Shown: piece after piece, positions 10,386 through 21,700 of the stretch
How the letters are laid out: the number at the start of each line of letters is the position of its first letter
How positions within the stretch are numbered: position 1 is the first letter of the stretch
Origin: Labia minor
Lineage: Eukaryota > Arthropoda > Insecta > Dermaptera > Spongiphoridae
Reading direction: 5' to 3'
DNA length: 64,000 nucleotides
Assembly (NCBI GenBank): GCA_963082975.1
Contig: OY720350.1
Location: 37,182,660 to 37,246,659 of the forward strand
Notes under the pieces: model-generated
Databases searched by the model: none
Seen by the model: the letters and a program-made list of their open reading frames with translations, nothing else
Told to the model about the DNA's origin: nothing
Position numbers and translations under genes: made by a program

Positions 10386-11567
10386 ACAAATAAAAATGGA
10401 GGCCAATTTTGACGTTTTCCATATATAATTTTCAATTAAGAAATTAATAATGAAGCTGAATGTTTCAAGAGATATCATCAATAAAACTTAATTTTTCTTT
10501 ATAAATACTATATCTAGTGTGAATTTGAAAAAAATCGTTAGAGCGGTTTTTGAGAACCATGATATATAGATAGATAGATATATACAATTTTAGCTAGCAT
10601 AATAAGATAAGATAATATTTGTAATACCCTAGCGGCGGCTCTTTGAACCAGGTACTGTATATAATATGAGATAAAATTAACTTAATAGTATAAATCCGAA
10701 TAAAAATATTTTTTTATATTTTCAGACACTCGATAAAGTTCCAAATTATTTGATACATTAAATTTGAAAAACATTTCGGTTGTTTCACCATCATCAGAAG
10801 CTTTCTTCTTCTTAACTTTCTTTTTAATATAAATTAAAAACACTTATTTTATTTAACATATATTTATACTCTAAATAAATAATGAATATATTAAAATTGT
10901 TATTTAACTATTTCAAAACATATGACATATGACTAATCCAAATAAATGTTAATAATAATAATAATAATAATAATAACTGTAAATAATAATATATAATAAC
11001 AAAAGATGGCGATAAATAATTTATTTTTTCATTTAAATAATATATTAATATATTATTATAACAAATTAATATTTTGATAATCACTTATGAACTAATGATA
11101 ACATAAGATTATAAATTATTAATTAATATAGTTATTTATATTATTTTAAATTAATTATAATAATATTAAGTTATATTAAGGTTAAGTCATTTTAATACTA
11201 CATAGTTGCCAAACTCTCGACCCCTAGGCTGACTAACTGAGGGGGTTAAAATGTTGATTACCCAGCTCTCATTCAAGCAATTGTCAGAGACAGAAATTCT
11301 GAACTGATTTAATAACTGCTTTACTATTATATTAAATTATTAATTTATTTGATTTTAAATTATGAAGAAAAAATTTTTTTGAAAAACATTTTCAAAATAT
11401 AAACGAAAAGTTAACCATTCAGTTAAAATTTTAAAATTTTATTAATGAGATTGAATTACACATTTAATTACACATTTTCAAAATAATTTTATCAAACGAT
11501 TAATAATTTATTGGATTATAATAATTTTATCTGACATTTATTTATGCAATTATTTAATTCAACTTTA
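10386..11567. other. AT-rich stretch with weak repeat pieces, no gene seen
   Basis: Holds a distant family-B-like stretch (about 10410-10560), a short family D match (AATTTTAGCTAGCATAATAA at 10588-10607), a possible Penelope terminal piece (CATTTCGGTTGTTTCACCAT near 10772) and an AAT microsatellite (about 10947-10976). Nothing coding. Confidence 0.4.
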
Positions 11568-12024
11568 TTCGAGGGTGGTCTGAAAAGTTTCCGACCTGAC
11601 CAAGAAAAACGATGTTTTTAAATTTTTTTTTTTGCAACACTGATACATTTCTCATAACGGTGTTCTAAGTAATTTAATTAATTAATAAATTATTTAATTA
11701 ATTAATTAAATTTGATATAATTTTATTTAAGTCTCATCAACAGTTATGAATCGACGCAAAAATTCGTTTGGATTAAGCTTACAGCGCCAAATTGTCGTTA
11801 GAAATGGTTTTTCGAAGCAATTTTTGGTCTAACGTTAGGAAATGCGGTACCCACGTTGCACACAGCTTTCCATATTCAAATGGTTTTGCAAAATATTTCG
11901 CACACGTTCAGCTGACATCGTACAGGTCTCAATTATCTTGAATTTTGAAAAATAAAACAAAAAAAAAAAAATTGAAAAACATCGTTTTTCTTGGTTAGGT
12001 CGGAAACTTCTCAGACTACCCTCG
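11568..12024 (-). mobile_element. Internally deleted mariner element
   Basis: The ends are inverted repeats of about 45 bp: CGAGGGTGGTCTGAAAAGTT then TCCGACCTGACCAAG on the left (from 11570), and the mirror on the right ending CTACCCTCG at 12024, followed by TA. On the minus strand the interior gives mariner pieces in different frames: MSAERVRNILQNHLNME, then KLCATWVPHFLTLDQK, then NPNEFLRRFITVDET, that is, the region leading to the first catalytic Asp. The rest of the catalytic domain is gone and frameshifts are present. About 455 bp against about 1.3 kb for a full mariner. Confidence 0.75.
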
Positions 12025-12052
12025 TAATTTAAGATTACAACTTATTAGCTTA

Positions 12053-12125
12053 TTATTTATCTATCTTTGTGACTCTATGGAACTCAAAAGTTCTTGGCCT
12101 CAACATCCACATTCCTCCACCCATC
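12053..12125 (-). repeat. Non-LTR 3'-end tail
   Basis: TTATCTATCTTTGTGACTCT then ATGGAACTCAAAAGTTCTTGG matches the 3' terminus of the non-LTR family at 63671-63945, also on the minus strand and at the same distance from the TATC (GATA on the minus strand) tail. Strongly 5'-truncated. Confidence 0.55.
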
Positions 12126-12329
12126 CAACTTCTAAATTATTATTTAAGAATCATTATTTACTTCATAATTCATACAAATATATATGCAATTCAACATAAG
12201 ATTTTGCTCTCATTAAAGGACTCTCACAATATATTACACAATAATTTCTCGTCCTCAGGTTACCAATAATAAATATGATGTAATATTTATTTTTAATATG
12301 TCGATTGTAAATAATTATTTTTGAAACCA

Positions 12330-12942
12330 GTATTGATTGAATATTAGTTTCGATTCCAGTAGGAATGGGTGTTCATCTAATCAACCAATTATGTTTGCTT
12401 TATTTACTTTCCCGCATACTTCGTATAAGGGAAGTATTGGAATCGTCAAAAATTTCGACTTTGAGATTTCGATAGATCTTGACGTTTTAGACCTCCCTGC
12501 GTCGGAAAATACTATTTTTCGAATTATGTCTGTGTGTGTGTATGTATGGATGTATGGATGTATGTAATGTTTATCAGTGAGCGAATTTACTCAGAAACTA
12601 ATCAAGCTAGGACTTTGAAATTTGGTACACCGGTTTTATTCACAGTTTGTAGATTTCTATCAAAATTTCGTCAAAATCTGTTAACCGGAAGTGGTACTTT
12701 ACCTACACTGGTTGAGTTTCCCTTTCAAGTAAAGTACCAGTTTGCTTCGAGATATTTCCTTCATATTTTGTATATAGATTTAAAAATATGAAAAAAATTC
12801 AGATACCAAATTTCATCATGATCGGACTACCGGAAGTGACATTTTACCTATACAAGAAGCGTTTACCTTTTTTTTAGTAAAGTTACAGTTTACTTCCAGA
12901 TATTTTACATTTAAAATATCAATTAACCGGAAGTAGCACTTT

Positions 12943-12979
<37 letters not shown>

Positions 12980-12980
12980 G
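12330..12980 (+). repeat. Family E repeat, distantly like family A
   Basis: From about 12401 it reads TTTACTTTCCCGCATACTTC and AAGGGAAGTATTGGAATCGT. It then follows family A block by block (AAAAATTTCGAC-TTGAGATTT, then GACGTTTTAGACCTCCCTG), a TGTGTGTGTATGTATGGATG microsatellite, and AAATTTGGTACACCGG. Hence a related short family with the same plan. GGAAGTGGTACTTTACCTA recurs in altered form near 12830 and 12910. A TA run closes it near 12975. The 3' boundary is not clear. Confidence 0.5.
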
Positions 12981-14365
12981 TTACCAAATATCAAATTTGA
13001 CACCAATAAATTAAGACAAACTGGCTCTTTATCAATACTAAGTTTACACATTCTAAATATTCATTCTCAACTCTTTTATATTTAGTAGTTTTTTCGAATT
13101 ACACAAAACATTTTTTAGTTCCTCTATCATGCGATACTTAAGAAAAGTTTCAATTTCTGCAAGCATCGCATTCTTTAATTATCAAAAAGAGAGTATCGTC
13201 GGAAAGTCACTAGTTCAATATAATCTCCATTAATGGTCCGATAGAGAGAAGCTTTCACAAATAACAAATAAATTATTATATTTTTTAATAATGCAAAAAA
13301 TAAAAATGTCTATACTAACAAAAAAAATATAATTTTGCAAAATAGAAAATTAGGTTAAGATCAACAGGTTAGTACATATGGTATGTGGGATTTAGTTTAT
13401 TTATTGAATAAAATACATTTTACTTAGACACAAAAGAAGAGAGAACGGTCCTTGTCAAGTGCAATTAGTCACCCACGTGTTCAGAGTATATAAATTTTCA
13501 ATTTCGATTAGTCCCTGAACATTCTATTTAAGTCCATTTGTATTAACACTTGGAACAACTTCTAGTAAAAAAGAATGGGTCAGGGTCTCTATAGCCAATT
13601 CAGGCAGACACACCACCCACGCCATTTCTCTACGTACTCCTTCCTATACTACTTTTGTATTATATTTTATATTATTCTTTATTAATTTCTCAATCAATTA
13701 TTATTATTTACATTATATGTACTTTAAATTAATTAATTAATTAATTAAAAATATGTCCTCGATTAGAACCATTTGAGATTGAGTTTTTTTTTCACAATTT
13801 ATTGCAACTATAAAATTAGATATTTAATAAAATAAATAAATAAATAATATAACATATATAGTAAAAATATTATTTTAACAATAGTCAAAAGAAAATGTTT
13901 GTTGCATTAAGTAATTTGAATGAAGTCTTCTTAATTGAATTTCCTTGGAATAGTACTTATAATATCTTAATAATATTGACTGAATAGAAATAAATAGTAA
14001 ATCAATGATATGATTAATATATTATAAAGGGAGTGGAGTGAATATATATTTTACATTCTGATAATAATATAATTTTTAATAAAAATGTATATAAATGTAA
14101 TTTTTAGTGAATTAAGATAGGAAAAATTTGTTTGCTCAGAATTTATAATTTTTTGCATATCTTCGCGTTTCATGATCTCTAGAATTCAAAAGTAACTTTA
14201 AAATTTAGAAAAATAAAAATAAAAATATAAATATTATAAAGATTCTTTGTATTGTATTCTCTGTGCTGCTGAATGACAACATGTACATATCAAATTTAAA
14301 AAAAATAATTTCTGCGGTTATTGATTAGATATTAATAAAATTTATAGTCTATGAACAGACATGAA
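12981..14365. other. Spacer, slightly GC-richer patch, no gene seen
   Basis: Mostly AT-rich. The patch at 13440-13640 is less AT-rich and looks single-copy, but I see no frame, splice signal or similarity in it. Confidence 0.45.
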
Positions 14366-14556
14366 AAATTGGAAAACATCCGCTTGGAAGACCAAGGACG
14401 CTGTGGATGGACAATGTAAGAAGGGACGTGAGAAGTGACAGGGTAGGAGTTGCATGGATATTGCTCAGGATAGGGACACTTGGAGAAATGTGGTTGCTAT
14501 GCCCGAGAACTTTCTAGTTAGGTAGAGCCAGAGTCCAGAAAAAGATAGATAGATAT
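14366..14556 (+). pseudogene. Non-LTR retrotransposon 3' end
   Basis: Codes for the C-terminal tail of a non-LTR ORF2: GKHPLGRPRTLWMDNVRRDV then RSDRVGVAWILLRIGTLGEM and W, the family's usual GKRPLGRPR-RW-DNV pattern. It ends with RARVQKKIDR and a GATA repeat (AAGATAGATAGATA near 14544). Same family as 63671-63945. 5'-truncated, as is common after target-primed reverse transcription. Confidence 0.7.
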
Positions 14557-14580
14557 AACATATACAATAATAATATAAAA

Positions 14581-15211
14581 TAAGTTGATCTGTGGCCAGG
14601 CGCAGAACCGACCGACGCCGACGGTTTGAAGTAAATTAATTTCCAGCTACAGAAACAATTTCAAATAATTTTAATATATCTATTAATGTAATAAAAAACA
14701 GATATGGATATACCATAAATATTTTTAATTTTATTTTATTTATAATATATATGTAAGACCAGGCTGTGACGTCATGAATGGCTGGGTGACGTCATATAAT
14801 TTTAAATTAAGAAAAAACTAATAAAGATGATTTTTCTCGAGGATAAAACCAATACAAAGTGCATGATTCGTGGTGATATATAAAAAAATCTCCTCATGTG
14901 AAATTTGATGTGAAAATAACCCTTCCCTTCCTATCGTCGATCAATAATACTACCACTTCCGGTTTCCGGATTTGCACCAAAAGTTGATCAATTCATCATA
15001 CTGACGCATTAAGTAAATATACCAAATTTCATCAAAATCCGTTGAGCCGTTCAAGCTGTACACAACTATACGAACGGACGGACGGTCAGACATCATGCTA
15101 AAAATACTTTTTTCTGTTAAAAAAATGCATGATTCGTGGAGATATGAAAAAATTCCACATGTGAAATTTGGTGTGAAAACAATACCTCCCTTACTATCGT
15201 CGGTCGGTAAT
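14581..15211 (-). repeat. Family B (HINE-like), full copy
   Basis: Nearly full family B element, read on the minus strand from the ACCGACCGACGATAGTAAGG end (near 15210) to the CAACTTATT end (14581). It has both half-modules with the CGTGGTGAT/CGTGGAGAT hairpin, the short GTCC core (near 15080), the TGACGTCAT pair, and the 3' subterminal repeat and stem-loop (here degraded: CAGATCAACTTAT). Confidence 0.75.
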
Positions 15212-15254
15212 TAAATTTACTGATTAAATTAAAATATATTTTAAATAAGAACAC

Positions 15255-15415
15255 AAAAAATGAATGTTTTATGTATTATACTGATTGAAATAAAATAGAT
15301 GAAAACCTTTTACATACAGACTTTCAACAAATATCTATGAATTATACTTCGGGGGTACAGGAGGCAGAGCCCCCGTCTACGCGTGAAGAGCGCCGAAGGC
15401 GGTCTAAGAAAGTAG
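15255..15415 (+). repeat. Helitron 3' tail, solitary
   Basis: Matches the 3' tail of the Helitron at 51198-53500 (minus strand there). Order: GATTGAAATAAAATAGATGA, AAACCTTTTACATACAGACT, a GGCAGAGCCCCCG block, GAAGAGCGCCGAAGGCGGTC, then an AGTAG|T end. The terminal hairpin (GAGCGCC/GGCGGTC) is slightly decayed and CTAG is replaced by GTAG. No 5' end is assigned. Confidence 0.6.
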
Positions 15416-16179
15416 TATATATATAAAATAATTTGTTTCTTACTATTAAAATTTTCCCTTTTTATTAGAAAAATGTTATTATTGAGAAATTGTGAAAAAT
15501 CATCTTCATCTTGTAATGTAGAAAGAAAAAATTCTAAAAGGTATATTTTCTATAAATATTTTATAATGAAATGAAAAAAATATTAGTTAATTTGTTTGAT
15601 TATTTTTGATATTCATATAGACAAAAAATTTATACGTCTGGACGTAAAAAAAAATAAATATATTCCGTAATAGAAAATGGTTTAAGTATATAATAAATAT
15701 GCCTAAAAATTATAAAATTTAAATTAATTATATCATATTAACTTTTATTTTAATTCCATATACATATTAATTAATGGTAATTTAATTATATATTACATAT
15801 ATCTAGTATTAATATTTTATTTAATAATTATTATGTTATATGAAATAAATATAAATATTCATTTTCAGTTCTATGTACAAAGGTGCAATCTAGCGGAGAT
15901 TTATAGAATTAAATATAAAAGTATTCTTGATTGTCAAATTTTGAAAATATTAATATAAAAAGTATAAAACCAGTATAAAGAATATATATAAGGTTAATTT
16001 TAAGCATCGCACTAATTTAACGAGTACAATACTTAAATCCAAGATATCTCTTGTTATTTTCTTTTTTATTCTATTATATATAATCTATAAATTTATTTAA
16101 CAATATTTAATCCAATAAGGTAAACTTGAGCGATATGACGCACAATTTGAGTTTTTGCTAAATCTTAAATGCTAATAGC
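15416..16179. other. AT-rich spacer, no gene seen
   Basis: No repeats or coding signals recognised. Confidence 0.55.
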
Positions 16180-16185
16180 TATTAT

Positions 16186-16381
16186 GTAGGGTGACCAAAC
16201 CGATAAATTTTTTTTTATTTAGATATGACTGAATGAAAAATCAAAAATAAGACCCAAACTGATTGTAAGAAAACGTTCGTCGGACCTAAATATTTAAAAA
16301 CCGGGACAATAGACTGTCCCGAAGACATTTTTCGGGACGCCGGGACAGAGCACCTAAAATAGGGACGTTTGGTCACCCTAC
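16186..16381. mobile_element. MITE with 15-bp TIRs, hAT-like
   Basis: Perfect inverted termini GTAGGGTGACCAAAC (16186-16200) and GTTTGGTCACCCTAC (16367-16381) enclose a 196-bp element with ACCGGGACAATAGACTGTCC and CGGGACGCCGGGACAG inside. It is flanked by TATTAT on both sides (16180-16185, 16382-16387). If the element is taken to start at AGGG the duplication is 8 bp, TATTATGT, the size expected for hAT. No coding capacity. Confidence 0.8.
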
Positions 16382-16587
16382 TATTATGTCATGATTATTG
16401 GTTTTAATCCAACTTAGGACTATCAGGTATTGGAAACAAAAATTGCAGCTTTATTCTTAAAATAAGAACTACTAAAATTTTCAAAAAAAGCAACTTTTCG
16501 GCAATATCTTTAACAGGGGGTGACATTGAGCAGCCCTTGTGATGGATATTGATTATGGGAAATTACATTTAAAATAAAAATAAAAAT

Positions 16588-17226
16588 AATAAGTTGACCT
16601 GTGGCCAGGTCCGAACCGACCGACTGTTTGAAATAAATTAATTTCCAGCTACAGAAACAATTTCAAATAATTTTAATATATCTATTAATGTAATAAAAAA
16701 CAGATATGGATACATAAATAATAAATATAAACATTTTTAATTTTATTTTATTTGTAATATATATGCAAGACCAGGCTGTGACGTCATGAATGGCTGGATG
16801 ACGTCATATAATTTTAAATCAAGAAAAAACTAATAAATATGATTTTTCTCGAGGATAAAACCAATACAAAGTGCATGATTCGTGGTGATATATAAAAAAA
16901 TCTCCTTTGGGGTGAAAATAACCCTTTCCTTCCTATCGTCGATCGCTAATACTACCAGTTCCGGTTTCCGGAATTGCACCAAAAGTTGATCAATTCATCC
17001 CACTGATGCATTAAGTAAATATACCAAATTTCATCAAAATCGGTTGAGCCGTTCAGGCTGTACACATCTATACGGACGGACGGACGGACAGATGGACGGA
17101 CAGACATCATGCTAAAAATACTTTTTTCTGTTTAGAAAATGCATGATTCGTGGAGATATGTAAAAATCTCCACATGTGAAATTTGGTGTGAAAACAATAC
17201 CTCCCTTACTATCGTCGGTCGGTAAA
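16588..17226 (-). repeat. Family B (HINE-like), full copy
   Basis: Complete family B: on the minus strand it starts TTTTTACCGACCGACGATAG (near 17226) and ends CAACTTATTATT (16588). It has an expanded GTCC core (17075-17105), the TGACGTCAT pair and the 3' stem-loop GACCTG...CAGGTC. This is one of the best copies for defining the family. Confidence 0.8.
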
Positions 17227-18325
17227 AATTCATAAAGTTGAAATGTTTAAATATTTAATAAGGTAAGTTATAACTATTAAAAAAAGTATATATGTACTTA
17301 ACTTAAATAATATATTTACACAGGTCTGTGGGACGAGGAATATTTGTATGGAGGATTCAATTTTTCATTGATAATCTAAGACAAGGTATTACGCCATATC
17401 CCTCGTACACGCAATGCGTCATATCACTCCTTCGACACAATTTTAAATTAACACTTGCCAATAGTAAACAATGACGAATATGTGAATAAATAAGTCTTAA
17501 TATTAATATTTTTATTTTCGTAGCATACTTGTTAGAAACAAAATTTAATAAATAAAATAAAATACTAAAATATTTTTTTAAATATAAATATTCATAAAAT
17601 TTTTTAAAATCTCTTATTAAAATTTAATATTAGTATTATTCAAAATAATTTTATATCCTTTTAAATAAGTAATAAGAAATAATTACTAATGCTTTTCCAC
17701 TGATTGAAACTTACCCGATTGTCTATAATTTATTTTGTAGTCAGTAGATTGTCAATTATTTAAATTACCTCGATCTCATTAGTTTAATAGAAAAGAAAAA
17801 ATATAACGTCCAAACAAATTTCCTCTTTTCTTTTACCTTAATCAAATAAGATTTAATTTAAAAAAAATACAGATGGAGGGTGGAGACCATAAGATAGTAA
17901 TCAATTATTTAAATAACCTCGTCGAAAGGACAGATTGTTTTTTTTCTTAAAATATAATAAGAATTTATGTTTTTATGTTTTAACTGAAAAACAGACTATA
18001 TTAAAAATTAGGAGAATTTACATAATTTTCAGTAATAAATTCTTACAAAATTAATATTTTGCTTTTTATTTTAAATTTCCAATTTAAAAATATATTATTC
18101 TAATAAAATTTTTTTTTATTTATTTATTTGCATTTTTAAATATTACAAATTATCTATTTTTTCTACCTTATCTTAAAATCTCTGATGTGAGTTTTAAACA
18201 GTATTTTATTATTAAACTAAATAATTTTGAATAAATAAATAATTAAGATAAGATTTAATTAAAAATTAATATCATTTAAAAATAAATCAAAAATATTTTA
18301 TAATTTAAATAATCTTATTTTATTA
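17227..18325. other. AT-rich spacer, no gene seen
   Basis: No repeats or coding signals recognised up to the target site of the LTR retrotransposon. Confidence 0.55.
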
Positions 18326-18330
18326 TATGT

Positions 18331-18624
18331 TGTTAGTGCTAAATTTAAATTTTGCGCTTAAAGTTTTTTGTTTAAAAGTTGACAATAAGGAATCATGCAT
18401 GAAGTTAGGATAAGTTTGTTAAGTAAGAAAAAGTATGTATAAAAAGGAATGAAATGTATGATTTATGTATCAATGTTTTATGATTTATGTAAAAATTATG
18501 TATGAAGTTTGATAAGAGAGTCTATTTTAGATTAAAATCGTTTTGTTACTAAAAACGCATTTTATTCAATTAATAAGTATAAGTACATTCGTAGTTGTCA
18601 AAAGAAATCGTTTTGGCACCTACA
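18331..18624 (+). repeat. 5' LTR of BEL/Pao element
   Basis: 294 bp, TG...CA termini, matching 22872-23165. Carries a TATA box (TATAAAAAGG at 18438) so the R region should start near 18465-18475 (inference). AATAAG variants at 18384 and 18572 are the only polyadenylation-like motifs; no AATAAA is present. Confidence 0.93.
18438..18447 (+). promoter_or_regulatory. TATA box in 5' LTR
   Basis: TATAAAAAGG, followed about 32 bp downstream by an initiator-like TATCAATG (18468-18475). Confidence 0.6.
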
Positions 18625-18646
18625 TCTTACATTTTAATCTAAAATA
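18523..18646. promoter_or_regulatory. LTR-leader inverted repeat, possible self-priming structure
   Basis: TATTTTAGATTAAAAT (18523-18538, in the LTR) is the exact reverse complement of ATTTTAATCTAAAATA (18631-18646), which begins six bases after the LTR. That is where a tRNA primer-binding site is expected, and no TGG-type site is seen. Both arms would be in the genomic RNA if transcription starts near 18470. Confidence 0.45.
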
Positions 18647-18704
18647 AAATATTTGAAGAGGATTCATTTATTTAAATCAATAAATATTTAAATATCATCT
18701 AATC

Positions 18705-21700
18705 ATGTCTATTTGCAGCGAAAAAAGTAAAACTTCATCTCAAAGATCTTGTAAAAGCATCCAAAATAAAATACCTAAAAAGACAAATGAAATAAAGAAT
18801 AAAAGAAGAGGTTTTTTGTCAAGAGTTACACGAATAATTAATGAAATAAACGAACTTTTAACTAATGAAGAAAATATACAACAGGTAAAGTCTAAAATGT
18901 ATGATTTTGATTCTGCAAAAACTAAATATATTAAATCCCATAATGACCTAATTGAATACTTAAAAGAAACTAAGCAAAACTATAACGAATATGAAGAAAG
19001 GCATAATACTGAAATGATAACATTAGAACAATTTAAAGAAAATATTGATATATGGTTAAATAAAGATAATGATCAAAATGAAGATGACGATGAACATTTA
19101 AGTGAAGTAAGTAATTCATCCAATGAGGAGAGAACTATGAAAATTCTTGAACAACAAACAAAAATGATACAATTAATGACTGATTATCAAATTCAATCAT
19201 CTTTACCTAAACAAGAAATAAAACCATTCGATGGAAATCCTATAGAGTTTGTAACATTCATTTCAGCATTTGAATATATAATAGAATCAAAGATAGTTGA
19301 TTATAAGCAACGACTTTATTATTTGGAGCAATATACAAGAGGCGATGTTAAAGATCTGGTAAGATCATATCAAAATATGAATTCATCTAATGCTTATGTT
19401 TTAGCAAAAGAAAAATTAATAAAGATGTTTGGCAGTGGTTTGAGAATTGCAAATGCTTATCTAAAAAAGATTTTTGAATGGCCTACCATGAAAAACAATG
19501 AAGGTATATTATTAAATAAGTTTGCTTTACTTCTAACTGAATGTTTAAATTCTATGATGAATATAAAAGAAATGAATGAACTTGATCATCCAAGAACCTT
19601 AAGAGAAATTGTAGACAAGTTGCCATATGAAATGAAAAAGAATTGGAGAAAATCTGCTTATGAAACAACTGAAGTTAAAAGGGAAGAAATTAAATTTAAG
19701 CATTTGGTTGAATTTGTAAGTAAAGTTGCTGCAGAAACAAATCATCCGCTATTTGGAGATATTCTTGAAAATAAAATTGAAAAAACTCCTAAAGTAAGCA
19801 TTACAAATAATAAAAAGGAAGAAAGAGGAAGATATAATTTTGCTACAAATATAAAAGGTAATGAATATTATAATGCTTGCATTAAATGTAATAAATTACA
19901 TTATTTAAATAAATGTAATGAATTTTTGTCAATGAATATACCCGAAAGAAGACAATTTGTTTTTTCAAATAAATTATGTTTTGCTTGTTTAAAAATAGGT
20001 CATAATGCCAAGAATTGTAGATTAGGAGTAAAGTGTGAGATATGCAGCAAAAATCATTCCAAATTACTTCATTTACAAAACTCGGAAGTAAATGAACAAC
20101 AAATTTCGAAAATTAATAATGGTTTTATACAAAATGCTAAAACAACAGACAAATTCTCTATGGGCATTGTACCAGTTATTGTGATGTCGAAGACAACAGG
20201 AAAAAGGATTCACACATATGCCTTTCTTGACTCTGGAAGCTCACATTCCTTTTGTACTGAAGAACTAATGAAACAGCTCAATGTGAACGGAAGAAAATGT
20301 AATTTATTTATGACAACTTTAGAAAAAAGAAATAGTCCATGTAATGCTTTTACTATTGAAAACCTAATAATTTCTGATATAAACGGAAACAACAAAATAT
20401 GTTTACCAGATATATATACAACAAGAGAACTGCCAGTGTCCGCTGAAGATAAATTTAAAAATATTGATTTAAATAAATGGCCTTATCTACAAGATGTAAT
20501 TCTTCCAGAACTTGAGTCAAATGTTCAAATGTTAATCGGTAATAATATTCCACAAGCTTTAGAACCTCAAGAAATTATCAAAAGTGAAGGTGATGGACCT
20601 TTTGCAATAAAAACTCGCCTCGGATGGTCAGTTTATGGACCAACTAGGTTTTTAGCAAATACTAATCTTACTAAAATAAATTGTGTTAAACTCGATAAAA
20701 TTCTTTATAAGCAAGTAGAAGAATGGTTAAAATTAGAACAAATTCCAACACAAAATACTATGACATATTCACAAGAAGATGAAAAATTTATAAAAATATT
20801 TAATAATTCTATTCGCAAGAAAGATAATCATTATGAAGTATCTATCCCATTAAAGTCAAAAAATATGTTTGAACCTGATACTAAATTTATGGCTATGAAC
20901 AGACTTAAGATGTTAAAAAGAAGATTCCAAAAAGACACTCAATTATATCAAGGATATACAAAATATATAAATGATTTATTAAAAAAGAATTATGCCGAGA
21001 TAGTTGAAGACACAAATAAGCTTCCTAAAAAATTATGGTATGTACCGCATCATCCAGTATTTCATTCTGCAAAGCCTGGAAAACTAAGAGTTGTTTTTGA
21101 TTGCTCAGCAAAATATAATGATTTAAGTCTTAATGAACAGATTTATAGAGGCCCTGATGTTATGAACTCTTTATTTGGAGTCTTATTAAGATTTAGAGAA
21201 GAACCTTTCGCCATTATGGGAGATATTGAAGCAATGTTTCATCAAGTTCGTTTACCAAAAGAAGATCAAGATTTATTTAGATTCCTTTGGTGGAAAGATA
21301 ATGATTTTAATAATGAAATTCAAGAATATAGAATGAAAGTTTATATATTCGGATGTATTTGCTCCCCAGCTGTTGCTATGATGACATTAAGACAAATTGC
21401 AATGAATAACGAACAAAAATATAAAAAAGAAACAATAAATACTTTAAAAAACAATTTTTACGTAGATGATTGTTTAAAATCTTTTAAGAATATCTCTGAA
21501 GCTATTGAAATAAGAGAAGAGCTATATAATTTATTAAAGGATGGTGGTTTTAATCTTACAAAATGGATAACAAATGAAAAAACTATTTTAAATTCAATTC
21601 CTGTAAAAGAAAGAGCAGTTAACGTACAATCAATGAATATGAAAAAGGATGATATACACCTTGAAAGAGTTTTAGGTATACAATGGAAACCTGAAGAAGA

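Noticed and set aside
12534..12791. 85-codon frame with a VCMDVWMY start
   Set aside because: Translation of the TG microsatellite and following block of family E; no conserved protein seen.
18620..18650. tRNA primer-binding site after the 5' LTR
   Set aside because: The only TGG (TGGCACCTACA) is inside the LTR, since the 3' LTR ends with the same bases before the target duplication. Nothing of PBS type follows the LTR.
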